Below are positions 44,544-53,257 of a stretch of DNA of 59,895 bases, in pieces. Origin of the DNA: CAYVKM01 sp964452045 (lineage in GTDB: Bacteria > Calditrichota > Calditrichia > RBG-13-44-9); the NCBI GenBank assembly GCA_964452045.1, contig CAYVKM010000013.1:1-59895 (forward strand). Reading direction: 5' to 3'. Within the stretch, counting starts at the first letter, position 1. Each line of letters starts with the position of its first letter. Position numbers and translations under genes: made by a program. Under the pieces are notes generated by a model. The model did not search any database, was not told the DNA's origin, and worked only from the letters and a program-made list of their open reading frames with translations.

Positions 44544-44783
44544 ATGAATACTTTTACAAGAAATTCATGTGAAGTGAAAAATGTCTACAATAGGAAAATG
44601 GTAATTGGAAGATTTACCAGTCTAACCAATGCCTTTTCAAAGAAACTTGACAATTTAAAAGCAATGTTGGCATTATACTTTTTTAATTATAATTTTATAA
44701 GAACTCATAAAACATTGGGAATGACTCCTGCAATGGCAGCAATAATTGCAAGAGATTTTTTAGGATGGAACAAGGTTATTTAA
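44544..44783 (+). pseudogene. C-terminal remnant of a DDE transposase
   Basis: A 79-codon frame whose second half, LTNAFSKKLDNLKAMLALYFF...NFIRTHKTLGMTPAMAA, is the C-terminal end of DDE-type transposases of small insertion sequences (IS1-like in database naming). The N-terminal catalytic part is missing. I see no terminal inverted repeats. The end overlaps the antitoxin gene end by four bases on the opposite strand. Confidence 0.8.
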
Positions 44784-45103
44784 GTACAAACATTTACATG
44801 TATATTTCTTGAAGATTCGCTTTTTCTAGGGCTAATTTTTATTTCTATATTTTGATCCAATAAAGTTAAAAATGTAAGTAGTCTTTCAATTGTAAATCCT
44901 CCCAACCGACCATTTTTTAGTGCAGATATTTTGGGTTGGTCAACTCCTAAAATTTTTGCAGCAGATTTTTGTTTTAATTTTCTATTGGCAATTAAATCAT
45001 TTATTTTGATTGCTAATTCTGCTTTTGCTAATTCTTTTTCCGGTTTCTCAAATCCTAAATCTTTAAATATATTTCCCGAACTTCTAATTATTTCTTCTTT
45101 CAT
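44780..45103 (-). CDS. XRE-family antitoxin (HigA-like)
   Basis: A 107-residue DNA-binding antitoxin. A short N-terminal charged part (EEIIRSSGNIFKDLGF) precedes a helix-turn-helix: LIANRKLKQKSAAKILGVDQ then PKISALKNGRLGGFTIERLL. The rest (TLLDQNIEIKI) is typical of the HigA2/COG5606 group. It follows the toxin by 34 bases on the same strand; toxin first is the usual order for HigBA. The antitoxin is expected to neutralise HigB and repress the pair's promoter. Confidence 0.9.
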   Translation of the reverse strand: MKEEIIRSSGNIFKDLGFEKPEKELAKAELAIKINDLIANRKLKQKSAAKILGVDQPKISALKNGRLGGFTIERLLTFLTLLDQNIEIKISPRKSESSRNIHVNVCT

Positions 45104-45137
45104 TCTATTAAGTCTTTCTTAGTTACTGGTTACTATT

Positions 45138-45461
45138 TTATTTTCTTAAATCTTTTAATCTCCTTTTTATTAATTCCAAATCTTCTTTCGGGGTTTTTCC
45201 TCCCCTTTTCGATTTTTTCTGAAAAACATGTATTACATATATGAAATTTTTTATTTCAATAGTATAAATTGCCCTATAAGTATTGGTATCAAAATCACTT
45301 TTAATTTCAAAAACATTTCTAAAATATCTTAATGGTTTAATATTATCATGTCTTCGGCCACATTGAGCATTAAATAATGCAAATCCTATTTCTCTTTTTA
45401 CTTCCTGTGGAAAACTGCTTAGCTTATCCAACGTCGATCTGAACCAAACTACTTCTTTCAA
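45138..45461 (-). CDS. HigB/Gp49-like RelE-superfamily toxin
   Basis: A 107-residue mRNA-interferase-type toxin of the phage-derived Gp49-like (DUF891) group, which cleaves mRNA on the ribosome. Markers are VVWFRSTLDKLSSFPQEVKRE, RHDNIKPLRYFRNVFEIK, TYRAIYTIEIKNFIYVIHVF and the C-terminal KKSKRGGKTPKEDL. Key basic residues (Arg, Lys) are retained, so it is probably active. The start is TTG 45461 with AGGAGGAG just upstream. Both genes are AT-rich compared with the core genome. Confidence 0.92.
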   Translation of the reverse strand: MKEVVWFRSTLDKLSSFPQEVKREIGFALFNAQCGRRHDNIKPLRYFRNVFEIKSDFDTNTYRAIYTIEIKNFIYVIHVFQKKSKRGGKTPKEDLELIKRRLKDLRK

Positions 45462-45694
45462 ACTCCTCCTGTAATTTTAATCGACTAAATATATGCCAAA
45501 TTTAGCATATATTCTGTGACGCATATCACATTACCAATATTACTCAGGAAAGTTTCATATAATAGTACGTCAGATTTTCTTACACAGTATTTAATCACTT
45601 AACCAGTGTTTATCCGTTAAACAAAGAATTTCCTTTTCATACACTATTTTTATTTCATATATTCTATCACTACAGACATTAGAGGGGGTTTATT

Positions 45695-45963
45695 ATGGAT
45701 AGGGACTCTATTGCACAAGCAATTGCCGAAAGGATTATGTGGGCAAAACAAAAAGTTATAAAATATGGACAATAGGGATCACCCAGAATCCGGCTGAACG
45801 AAAAAGATATCATGGTAATCCAGAATATTGGAAAATGTGAGAGGCGGATTCACTTAAAGTTGCACAGGAAATAGAAACATATTTTATTAATACAAAGGGC
45901 ATGGATGGTGGAACTGGCGGTGATCTTTCTCCCACGGCAACCACCTATGGTTATATTTTCTAA
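45695..45963 (+). pseudogene. Decayed small conserved gene (frameshift and stop)
   Basis: An intact opening MDRDSIAQAIAERIMWAKQK, then a frameshift near 45765 and a stop at 45773. The downstream frame continues WTIGITQNPAERKRYHG, NPEYWKM, an in-frame TGA, EADSLKVAQEIETYFINTK, GMDGGTGGDLSP and ends TTYGYIF. This matches a small conserved family I remember (WxAxS...AxxIExYFI...GMxGGTGG...YIF) whose function I do not know; the IG and ER spacing recalls GIY-YIG folds. Two lesions make it a pseudogene unless the assembly has errors. Confidence 0.75.
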
Positions 45964-46133
45964 TGTTTGTTGTTTGAGATAATTTGATTTCTTTCTTTAG
46001 AATATTCCTTAAACTTTTTTTTAATTATTTTGGGAATATTTTCCAATAATTCTTTGGGATGAATGCTATATAGGTCATTTAAACATTCATCAGCCACTTC
46101 CCATAGCTTTTGATAATTGATTTGTTTGTTCAT
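45960..46133 (-). CDS. Small AT-rich ORF, hypothetical
   Basis: A 57-residue frame (MNKQINYQKLWEVADECLND..., ending NNKH). It is hydrophilic, rich in Lys/Asn/Ile, with no motif. It begins about 120 bases before tig on the other strand and converges on the decayed gene with a four-base overlap. No clear SD is visible, so the call rests only on an uninterrupted frame with even codon use; it could be an addiction- or phage-derived protein. Confidence 0.4.
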   Translation of the reverse strand: MNKQINYQKLWEVADECLNDLYSIHPKELLENIPKIIKKKFKEYSKERNQIISNNKH

Positions 46134-46251
46134 AATACTCGTTTTTTCAAATTATGACACTACCCTATTTTCCTGTCGCTTGCAAAGCGGGGATCGGAAT
46201 GTTAAATTTACCGGTTCTTAAAACAAAAATGAAACTTTTAAAGGATGTTAT

Positions 46252-47577
46252 ATGCAAACAGCGGTTGAGACGATTAATTCCTATTCTAAGAAACTGAAAG
46301 TTGAGATTGATTCCAGCGATCTTACTCCGATTCAGCAGAAAATTATAAAAAGTTATCAGCGATCGGCCAAAATACCGGGTTTCCGTCCGGGAAAAGCTCC
46401 GCTCAATATGGTTCAAAAACGGTATAAAGATGAAATACAGCAAAGTGTAGTTGAAGAGGCCTTGCAGAAATTTTACGGGCTGGCACTGGAGAAGGCGAAT
46501 GTCAATCCGGTGGCCCAGGGTAAGATCACCAATTTTCATTTCCATGATATAACTACCGGAATGCAACTGGAAATTGAGGTGGAAGTGGAACCGGAAGTGG
46601 AATTAAAAAAATACAAGGGACTTAATGTCGAGAAAGATGTAGTAGAAGTAACTGATGAGATGGTCGATGAATCACTGGAGCGGATGCGGGAGCAGTTTGC
46701 CACGGTAAAGGAAGTTGAGGAAGCTAAGGAAGATCATTTTGTCTATTTTACCGCCCAGGAGCTGGATAATACCGGTGTTCCGATTCTTGGCCATAAATAC
46801 GAAAACCTGCAGGTTCAGATCGGCTCCGGAAAATTTGATCCGGAAATAGAAGCACAGCTGGCGGGCATCCGGAAAGATGAAAAACGGGTGGTGAAAAAAG
46901 AGATGCCCCCTGCCCCGGATGATAAAGAACAAAAACCCCAAATAAGCAGTCTGGAAATTCATGTCCTGAAAATTGAGGAAAAAGAATTTCCGGAATTAAA
47001 TGATGATTTTGTGAAGAATTTGAATGATGAAAATCTGCATACCCTCGAGGAACTGCGTCAGCGCATTCGGGAAAATCTGAAGCATGAGCTGGAACACCGC
47101 AGTGAACATGCTTTCGAACATCGCATTATTGATGAACTTTTGCGGGAAAATCCCTCCGAGGTGCCCCCAACCATGGTCGATAATTATCTGGATGAAATGG
47201 TAAGGGATATTAAAGAACAATCTAAAAACCAGAAAATCGAGGAAGAGTCGGTTCGGAAAGAATACCGGGCTTCGGCCATCCACAATTTACGCTGGTACTT
47301 TTTAAAAAAGAAAATCATCGAACATGAAAATGTCACTGTTTCGGATGAAGAAGCCAGAAAAATGATTGATGATTCCACCCTGGATGAAAAGGCGAAGAAA
47401 CAAGCCCGGACCAACCAGCACTATCTGAATCACTTGAAGGAAGATCTGGTAGAACGGAAAGTGCTTGACCTGCTGGAGGAACATGCCGAGATTACAGAGG
47501 TATTTCCGTTTCGTCAGGCTGGCAGCGAAAAAGATGAAAAAAGCAAGAAATCCAAGACTAAAACGAAAAAAGAGTAA
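46252..47577 (+). CDS. tig: Trigger factor
   Basis: Ribosome-associated chaperone, 441 residues, that binds nascent chains at the exit tunnel. The N-terminal ribosome-binding signature is KIPGFRPGKAPLN. The middle FKBP-like domain runs about residues 160-245 (DHFVYFTAQELDNTG, IGSGKFDPEIEAQLAG). The C-terminal arm domain is helical, with NDDFVKNLND and a Lys/Ser-rich tail (KSKKSKTKTKKE). An AAGGATG SD precedes ATG 46252. It heads the tig-clpP-clpX operon seen in many bacteria. Confidence 0.96.
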   Translation: MQTAVETINSYSKKLKVEIDSSDLTPIQQKIIKSYQRSAKIPGFRPGKAPLNMVQKRYKDEIQQSVVEEALQKFYGLALEKANVNPVAQGKITNFHFHDITTGMQLEIEVEVEPEVELKKYKGLNVEKDVVEVTDEMVDESLERMREQFATVKEVEEAKEDHFVYFTAQELDNTGVPILGHKYENLQVQIGSGKFDPEIEAQLAGIRKDEKRVVKKEMPPAPDDKEQKPQISSLEIHVLKIEEKEFPELNDDFVKNLNDENLHTLEELRQRIRENLKHELEHRSEHAFEHRIIDELLRENPSEVPPTMVDNYLDEMVRDIKEQSKNQKIEEESVRKEYRASAIHNLRWYFLKKKIIEHENVTVSDEEARKMIDDSTLDEKAKKQARTNQHYLNHLKEDLVERKVLDLLEEHAEITEVFPFRQAGSEKDEKSKKSKTKTKKE

Positions 47578-47592
47578 ACAGAGGAACCCAAC

Positions 47593-48204
47593 ATGGCATT
47601 AATTCCAATGGTAATAGAGCAAACCGGACGAGGCGAACGAGCTTATGACATTTATTCCCGGTTGTTAAAAGAACGAATCATCTTTTTAGGCACGCCGGTA
47701 GACGATAACATCGCCAGCCTAATAATTGCCCAGCTTTTATTTCTGGAAGCAGAAGATCCGGATAAAGATATTTATGTTTATATTAACAGTCCGGGGGGCA
47801 TCGTTACTTCCGGCATGGCCATTTACGACACTATGCAGTATGTTAAACCGGATATTGTAACAACCTGCATCGGCCAGGCAGCCAGTATGGGAGCTGTGCT
47901 TCTGGCAGCGGGAAGCAAAGGAAAACGTTTTGCTTTGCCAAACGCCCGGATTATGATTCACCAACCCATGGGCGGAGTACAAGGACAAGCGACTGACATC
48001 GACATCCATGCCAAGGAGATTTTAAAGATCCGGGAACGACTTAATGAGATCCTGGCAGAAAAAACCGGACAGCCCCTGGAAAAAATAGCCAAAGATACCG
48101 ATCGTAACTTTTTCATGGATGTAAATGAGGCTAAAGGTTACGGTATAATTGACGAAATTCTGGTTAAAAGAGGCAGCGAAAAAGAAGGTAAAAAAAGTAA
48201 ATAA
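47593..48204 (+). CDS. clpP: ATP-dependent Clp protease proteolytic subunit, with Asn in place of catalytic Asp
   Basis: Fourteen-subunit serine peptidase chamber, 203 residues, that works with ClpX. Ser98 (GQAASMGAV) and His123 (RIMIHQPMGG) have the standard numbering. The third triad position, Asp172 in Bacillus ClpP (DTDRDYFM), is Asn172 here (DTDRNFFM, codon AAC). Listeria ClpP1 carries the same Ser-His-Asn triad and is poorly active alone. All other landmarks are present: the MIEQTGRGERAYDIYSRLL-type N-terminus, INSPGG, and a Lys-rich C-terminal tail (SEKEGKKSK). It is 15 bases from tig and 35 bases before clpX. Confidence 0.96.
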   Translation: MALIPMVIEQTGRGERAYDIYSRLLKERIIFLGTPVDDNIASLIIAQLLFLEAEDPDKDIYVYINSPGGIVTSGMAIYDTMQYVKPDIVTTCIGQAASMGAVLLAAGSKGKRFALPNARIMIHQPMGGVQGQATDIDIHAKEILKIRERLNEILAEKTGQPLEKIAKDTDRNFFMDVNEAKGYGIIDEILVKRGSEKEGKKSK

Positions 48205-48238
48205 AAAGTATATTTTCCTATAAAATTGGAAAAAACCG

Positions 48239-49489
48239 ATGACCCAAAAAACACAACGTTTTAATCACGAAGTTCGCTGCTCCTTTTGCGGAAAACATGC
48301 CGATCAGGTGGGACAGCTGATTACCGGCGCCCATGCCAGCATTTGCACTGAATGTATCCGCAGTGCCAATCAAATATTAAGACAAACCCAGTATCAGACG
48401 TTTCAGACCAGCCGTTTTGAACTCCCCAAACCTGAAGAGATAAAAAATTTTCTGGATGAATACGTCATCGGTCAGGATTTGCCAAAGCGTGCTATCTCAG
48501 TGGCTGTATATAATCATTACAAAAGAATAATGATGGGTGGTTGGGATGACGAAGTGGAGATCGAAAAAAGTAATATCCTGTTAATCGGACCCACCGGGGT
48601 GGGAAAAACACTTTTAGCCCAGACCCTTGCCCGTATCCTGCACGTTCCCTTTTCCATCTCGGATGCCACCACCCTTACCGAAGCCGGGTATGTGGGTGAA
48701 GATGTGGAGAATATTCTGGTACGGTTGTACCACGCTGCTAATTTCGATATCGAGGCCACCGAACGGGGAATTGTCTATATCGACGAAATCGATAAGATTG
48801 CCCGTAAATCCGGCAGTCCTTCCATTACCCGGGATGTCTCCGGAGAGGGTGTGCAACAGGCACTTCTGAAAATTCTGGAGGGTACGGTAGCCGCAATCCC
48901 ACCGAAGGGAGGCCGCAAGCATCCGGAAGCACCAATGGTTAATATCAATACCCATAATATTTTGTTTATTGTAGGCGGTGCATTCGACGGACTGTCAGAT
49001 ATCATTCGCCGGCGGATTGGTAAAAAAGTGATGGGATTCGGGGCGGAGGTAAAATCTCATGGTAAATTCAGTGACTCGGAATTATTTCAATTGGTGGAGC
49101 CGGAAGATTTATTACAATACGGACTCATTCCAGAAATCATCGGACGCCTGCCGGTTTTGATTGGCCTGCGCGAACTCTCCGAGAACGAAATGTTATCCAT
49201 ATTAGTTGAACCGAAAAATTCGCTGATAAAACAGTACAAAAAACTGTTCGAGCTGGAAGATATCGAACTCAAATTCACCGAGAAAGCCTTGCTGGAAATC
49301 GTCCGGATGAGTCTGAAAAGAAAAACCGGCGCCCGGGGATTACGCTCCATTATTGAAAAAGTGATGCTGGATGTAATGTTTAAACTGCCCTCGATGGAAA
49401 ACGTGGCCGAATGCCTGATCACCGAAGAAGTTATTGAGGGAAACTCCGAGCCAATCATTAAATTTGGCAAATCAAAACAATCTGCCTGA
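48239..49489 (+). CDS. clpX: ClpX ATPase subunit of the Clp protease
   Basis: AAA+ unfoldase, 416 residues, that feeds substrates to ClpP. The N-terminal zinc-binding domain has four cysteines in CSFCGKHADQ and CTECI. Walker A is GPTGVGKTLLAQ, the pore loop is GYVGED, Walker B is IVYIDEIDKIA, and the sensor-2 region includes KRKTGARGLRSI. The ClpP-binding IGF-type loop is not a clear I-G-F here: the region reads RRIGKKVMGFGAEV, with MGFG the likely equivalent. A 35-base spacer follows clpP. The operon ends here; the 177 bases after it hold nothing I recognise. Confidence 0.97.
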   Translation: MTQKTQRFNHEVRCSFCGKHADQVGQLITGAHASICTECIRSANQILRQTQYQTFQTSRFELPKPEEIKNFLDEYVIGQDLPKRAISVAVYNHYKRIMMGGWDDEVEIEKSNILLIGPTGVGKTLLAQTLARILHVPFSISDATTLTEAGYVGEDVENILVRLYHAANFDIEATERGIVYIDEIDKIARKSGSPSITRDVSGEGVQQALLKILEGTVAAIPPKGGRKHPEAPMVNINTHNILFIVGGAFDGLSDIIRRRIGKKVMGFGAEVKSHGKFSDSELFQLVEPEDLLQYGLIPEIIGRLPVLIGLRELSENEMLSILVEPKNSLIKQYKKLFELEDIELKFTEKALLEIVRMSLKRKTGARGLRSIIEKVMLDVMFKLPSMENVAECLITEEVIEGNSEPIIKFGKSKQSA

Positions 49490-49684
49490 TGCTTTAGAAT
49501 TGATGAATTATCTGCATTATTTTTTGCCCACTATTCTAAATTTCTGCACAATATATTATTCTCCCCATAGCTGTCTCTTCTAAATTATGGGTATTTTAGC
49601 TTTGATTAATTTCAGGATAATAGCTTGAGTTAAGTAAAGTGAAGCCATAAATTAGGCATCAATTTTTTGACCGGTACAAATCGT

Positions 49685-50854
49685 ATGCAAAAATTTAAAG
49701 AATTGGATTTATTCGGAATCGATGAACTTCTCCATGACGATGAAAAAATGATCCGCGATTCCGTCCGGAAATGGGTGGATGATGCGGTACTGCCGATCAT
49801 CGAGGAACAGTACCAGAAAGCCGAATTTCCGATGCAGCTCATACCCCAGATGGGAGAAATGGGTCTGCTCGGTTCCAATTTACCGGAAAAGTACGGCTGT
49901 GCCGGGATCAACAATGTGGCCTACGGATTGATTATGCAGGAACTCGAACGTGGAGATAGTGGGTTGCGCAGCTTTGCTTCCGTCCAGGGGGCATTGGTAA
50001 TGTATCCCATCTACAGCTGGGGAAGCGAAACCCAGAAGGATCACTGGCTGCCAAAGTTAGCCAGCGGTGAGAAGGTAGGGTGCTTTGGTCTTACCGAACC
50101 GGATACCGGTTCCAATCCCGGGGGGATGAAGACAACTGCCCGGAAAGATGGAAATTCCTATATTCTGAACGGCGCCAAGATGTGGATCACCAACGGCACC
50201 ATTTCTGATGTGGCGGTAGTCTGGGCCAAGCTGGATGGCGTGGTCCGGGGATTTCTGGTGGAGAAAGGCACCCCGGGCTTCACTGCTCCGGAAATAAAAA
50301 ACAAGCACTCCCTGCGCGCCTCGGTAACCTCAGAACTGGTCTTTCAGGATTGCCGGATTCCCGCAGACAACCTTTTGCCCGGAACAACCGGACTCAAAAA
50401 TGCGTTGTCATGTTTGACACAGGCGCGCTATGGTATTGCCTGGGGAGCAATCGGTGCCGCCATGGCCTGTTACGATGAAGCTTTAAATTACGCACTGACC
50501 AGGATCCAGTTTGATAAACCAATTGCATCATTTCAATTAATTCAGAATAAACTCGTTTATATGGCAACAGAAATAACCAAGGGTCAGCTGCTGGTGCTGC
50601 AACTGGGAAGACTAAAAGATCAGAATAAAATGAATTTTGCCCAGGTATCTTTGTCTAAGCGTAATAATGTGTATCATGCCCTGGAAATCGCCCGCCTGGC
50701 AAGGGATATTCTGGCTGCCAATGGGATCGTTTCCGAATACCAGAGCATGCGTCACATGTGCAATCTGGAATCGGTCAAGACGTATGAAGGGACTCATGAC
50801 ATTCATACACTCATCATTGGAAGTCATTTAACCGGAATTGAGGCGTATGTTTAA
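49685..50854 (+). CDS. Acyl-CoA dehydrogenase, glutaryl-CoA dehydrogenase-like
   Basis: FAD enzyme of 389 residues from ATG 49685; a TTG at 49667 gives six more residues. It dehydrogenates an acyl-CoA and passes electrons to electron-transfer flavoprotein. The catalytic base is Glu368 in TYEGTHDIH, as in glutaryl-CoA dehydrogenase. The conserved Arg in DSGLRSFASVQ and CFGLTEPDTGSNPGG match that subgroup. Glutaryl-CoA dehydrogenases also decarboxylate; this is inferred, not shown. No other fatty-acid or amino-acid degradation genes are adjacent. Its TAA shares one base with the start of the following response regulator (TAATG). Confidence 0.92.
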   Translation: MQKFKELDLFGIDELLHDDEKMIRDSVRKWVDDAVLPIIEEQYQKAEFPMQLIPQMGEMGLLGSNLPEKYGCAGINNVAYGLIMQELERGDSGLRSFASVQGALVMYPIYSWGSETQKDHWLPKLASGEKVGCFGLTEPDTGSNPGGMKTTARKDGNSYILNGAKMWITNGTISDVAVVWAKLDGVVRGFLVEKGTPGFTAPEIKNKHSLRASVTSELVFQDCRIPADNLLPGTTGLKNALSCLTQARYGIAWGAIGAAMACYDEALNYALTRIQFDKPIASFQLIQNKLVYMATEITKGQLLVLQLGRLKDQNKMNFAQVSLSKRNNVYHALEIARLARDILAANGIVSEYQSMRHMCNLESVKTYEGTHDIHTLIIGSHLTGIEAYV

Positions 50855-52040
50855 TGGAAAATGAAGAATTAAAAAGAGTTCTGGTGATCGAAGATGACAT
50901 TGATTATGGTCAGATGCTGGCCGATGCCCTCGAAAACCTTCATTATAAAGTTTATCTATCTTTCTCTGCAACCGGTGGATTGGACATCATCCGGGAAAAG
51001 AAACTGGATATTATTCTCACCGATCTCAAAATGCCGGGAATCAATGGGCTGGAGCTGGCCCAAAAAATTATCAAGATGTATCTGGATATTCCGATTGTAC
51101 TGATCACCGGTATGAATGACCTCAGTCTGGTAAAGAAAGCGCTGGAAATCGGGGTGAGTGATTATATCGTAAAACCGATAACCGTGGACGAACTTCCTGT
51201 AGTTATTGAACGCAATTTGCAGCGGAAAATTCTGGAAAAAAGGCGGTTCCAGAACAACCGGGCGGATAGTCTGCTAAAGGCGCTCAAAGCTCTGATGCGG
51301 GCACTGGATGCCAAGGACTCTTATACTTATGGTCACTCGCAACGGGTCGTTCGGCTGGCCATGAAGATGGGCGATGAACTCAATCTTTCATCGGATGAAA
51401 AATATACCCTTCAGCTCGCTGCTTCCTTACACGACATTGGCAAAATCGGTATGCCGGATAATATTCTGAAAAAAGCAGACAGTCTGGAAGATATTGAAAT
51501 GCGCAAGGCCAAGGACCATCCGGTGGTGGGGAGTGAAATACTGGGTGAAATCGAAGAGCTATCCGAAGTGGCTTCCATTGTCCGGCACCATCACGAACGG
51601 TTTGACGGTAAAGGCTATCCGGATGGTCTGAAGGGAAATGCCATCCCGCTGTTCTCCAGAATCCTGTTCATCCTGGATGCCTACGAAGCCATTGCCTCGG
51701 ACCGGGTTTACCGGAAGGGAATTGGCCAGCAAAAAGCCCTGGATGAGATTGGACAAAATGCCGGTTCCCAGTTTGACCCCGAACTGGTAGAGGTATTTCT
51801 TCGGGCGATGGCAAAAATTGCCGAAGAGAACGGGAAAGCTTCNNNNNNNNNNNNNNNNNNNNNNNNNNNNNNNNNNNNNNNNNNNNNNNNNNNNNNNNNN
51901 NNNNNNNNNNNNNNNNNNNNNNNNNNNNNNNNNNNNNNNNNNTAGAGGTATTTCTTCGGGCGATGGCAAAAATTGCCGAAGAGAACGGGAAAGCTTCTGA
52001 AAATTCCGATGATCTAGAGGAAATAAAGAACGCCGGATAA
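50854..52040 (+). CDS. Response regulator with HD-GYP output domain (interrupted by an assembly gap)
   Basis: A signalling protein of 343 residues after correcting the gap. The receiver domain has the acidic pocket EDD (13-15), the phosphorylated Asp57 in TDLKMPG, and the Thr/Lys switch positions (LITG, VKPI). An HD-GYP domain follows with SLHDIGKIGMPD, RHHHERFDGKGYPDGL and SDRVYRK, complete for metal binding and c-di-GMP hydrolysis. The C-terminus after the gap reads ENSDDLEEIKNAG. The N run (51843-51942) plus the second 55-base copy (51943-51997) are artefacts; removing them gives 1,032 bases in one frame. Overlap with the acyl-CoA dehydrogenase implies joint expression. Confidence 0.93.
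51843..51942. other. Scaffold gap of 100 N with a 55-base flanking duplication
   Basis: The 55 bases before the gap (51788-51842) are identical to the 55 after it (51943-51997). Collapsing one copy and the Ns restores the HD-GYP frame exactly. Confidence 0.95.
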
Positions 52041-52090
52041 AGAATTTTCTAGTACTTCTCCGGAATCACTATTGGTGAGATCATTTAAAA

Positions 52091-53248
52091 TTGATCAGCT
52101 TTAAATTCAATCAAATCTATGTAGATGAACAGGTGCGGAGGGATGAAATTACCAGCCGTGTGCTGGACGCTTTTCCTGAAATAAAACCACGTTATTTAAT
52201 CGATCCTAATAAGATTGACAATATCCTGTCATCTCTGTCGCCTAACCAGGGTAAAAAAACACTCTGGCTGACCCGGTTTAAGGGCAAATTTCTGAAACCC
52301 TGTCCCGGCACGGCGGAGAGTTACCGCTGCTGCAATTACCTGGTGATCAATGAAACTACCAATTGCCCGATCGACTGTTCATATTGCATCCTTCAGGAGT
52401 ATATCAATAATCCGGCCATTACTGTTTATACCAACTACAGCCAGATCCTAAGTGAAATTAGAGATCTTTCCCAGTACAATCCCCATCGTATTTTACGGAT
52501 AGGCACGGGTGAGTTAACCGACAGTCTGGCACTGGATCCGGTAACCGGACTCTCGGAAAAGCTGATCCGGAAAATTCAGCGACTGCCCAATGTTTTGCTG
52601 GAGTTGAAAACTAAGACCGAAAATATTGAGCATCTGCTGCACTTGAATCCGGAAAAGGTTGTCCTCTCCTGGTCGGTGAATCCGGAGCAGCTGGTCAAAT
52701 CCGAAGAACATAAATCGGCTGGAATCATTAAACGCCTTGAATCGGCTCAACGGGCCGCACAAAAAGGATTTTTGATTGGATTCCATTTCGATCCCATAAT
52801 TTATGCACTCAACTGGCAATCCGATTATTTGAAATTGATTGATACCATGTCGACCTATCTTTCCGATAGAAACATTGCCTGGATCAGCCTGGGCGCACTT
52901 CGCTATCCCGCACCACTGAAGCAGATTGCCCGTGGCCGATTTCCATCCAACCCGATATTTTCCGGTGAACAGATTACAGGAAAGGATGGTAAAACCCGCT
53001 ATCTACGACCCCTTCGCCAGAAAATGTTTGAGGTTATCTATGATCGATTACATTCAATCTGGCCCAGAGCGTTCATCTATTTCTGCATGGAGAGTGAAGA
53101 AATCTGGCAAGCAGTGTCGGAAAGATCACCCAAAAACAATCTGGAGGTGGATTGGCTTTTCGCGGTGAATCTCTGTCAGAAATTTCCTAATCTCCGGCTG
53201 CCCAAACCGGAAAAGCAATTCTATCAGGAAATGATCAAAATCGGTTAA
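52091..53248 (+). CDS. Radical SAM protein of the spore photoproduct lyase (SPL) family
   Basis: A 385-residue radical SAM protein. The cluster motif C-x3-C-x2-C is Cys92, Cys96 and Cys99 in CPIDCSYC, preceded by PCPGTAESYRCCNYLVI. In spore photoproduct lyase a cysteine about 43 residues later (Cys141 in Bacillus) donates the final hydrogen. Here that region reads RIGTGELTDSLALD, with Glu141/Leu142 and no Cys, so the same repair reaction is doubtful. The rest, including LELKTKTENIEHLL and SLGALRYP, is typical of the DNA-repair-photolyase-like COG. Start is TTG 52091. It is 50 bases after the HD-GYP gene and converges with rfbB. Confidence 0.87.
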   Translation: MISFKFNQIYVDEQVRRDEITSRVLDAFPEIKPRYLIDPNKIDNILSSLSPNQGKKTLWLTRFKGKFLKPCPGTAESYRCCNYLVINETTNCPIDCSYCILQEYINNPAITVYTNYSQILSEIRDLSQYNPHRILRIGTGELTDSLALDPVTGLSEKLIRKIQRLPNVLLELKTKTENIEHLLHLNPEKVVLSWSVNPEQLVKSEEHKSAGIIKRLESAQRAAQKGFLIGFHFDPIIYALNWQSDYLKLIDTMSTYLSDRNIAWISLGALRYPAPLKQIARGRFPSNPIFSGEQITGKDGKTRYLRPLRQKMFEVIYDRLHSIWPRAFIYFCMESEEIWQAVSERSPKNNLEVDWLFAVNLCQKFPNLRLPKPEKQFYQEMIKIG

Positions 53249-53257
53249 TCAACGATC

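Noticed and set aside
51788..51997. A true tandem duplication in the HD-GYP gene
   Set aside because: The duplicated length equals the 55 bases at the other gap, and the Ns show a scaffold join; an assembly overlap explains both.
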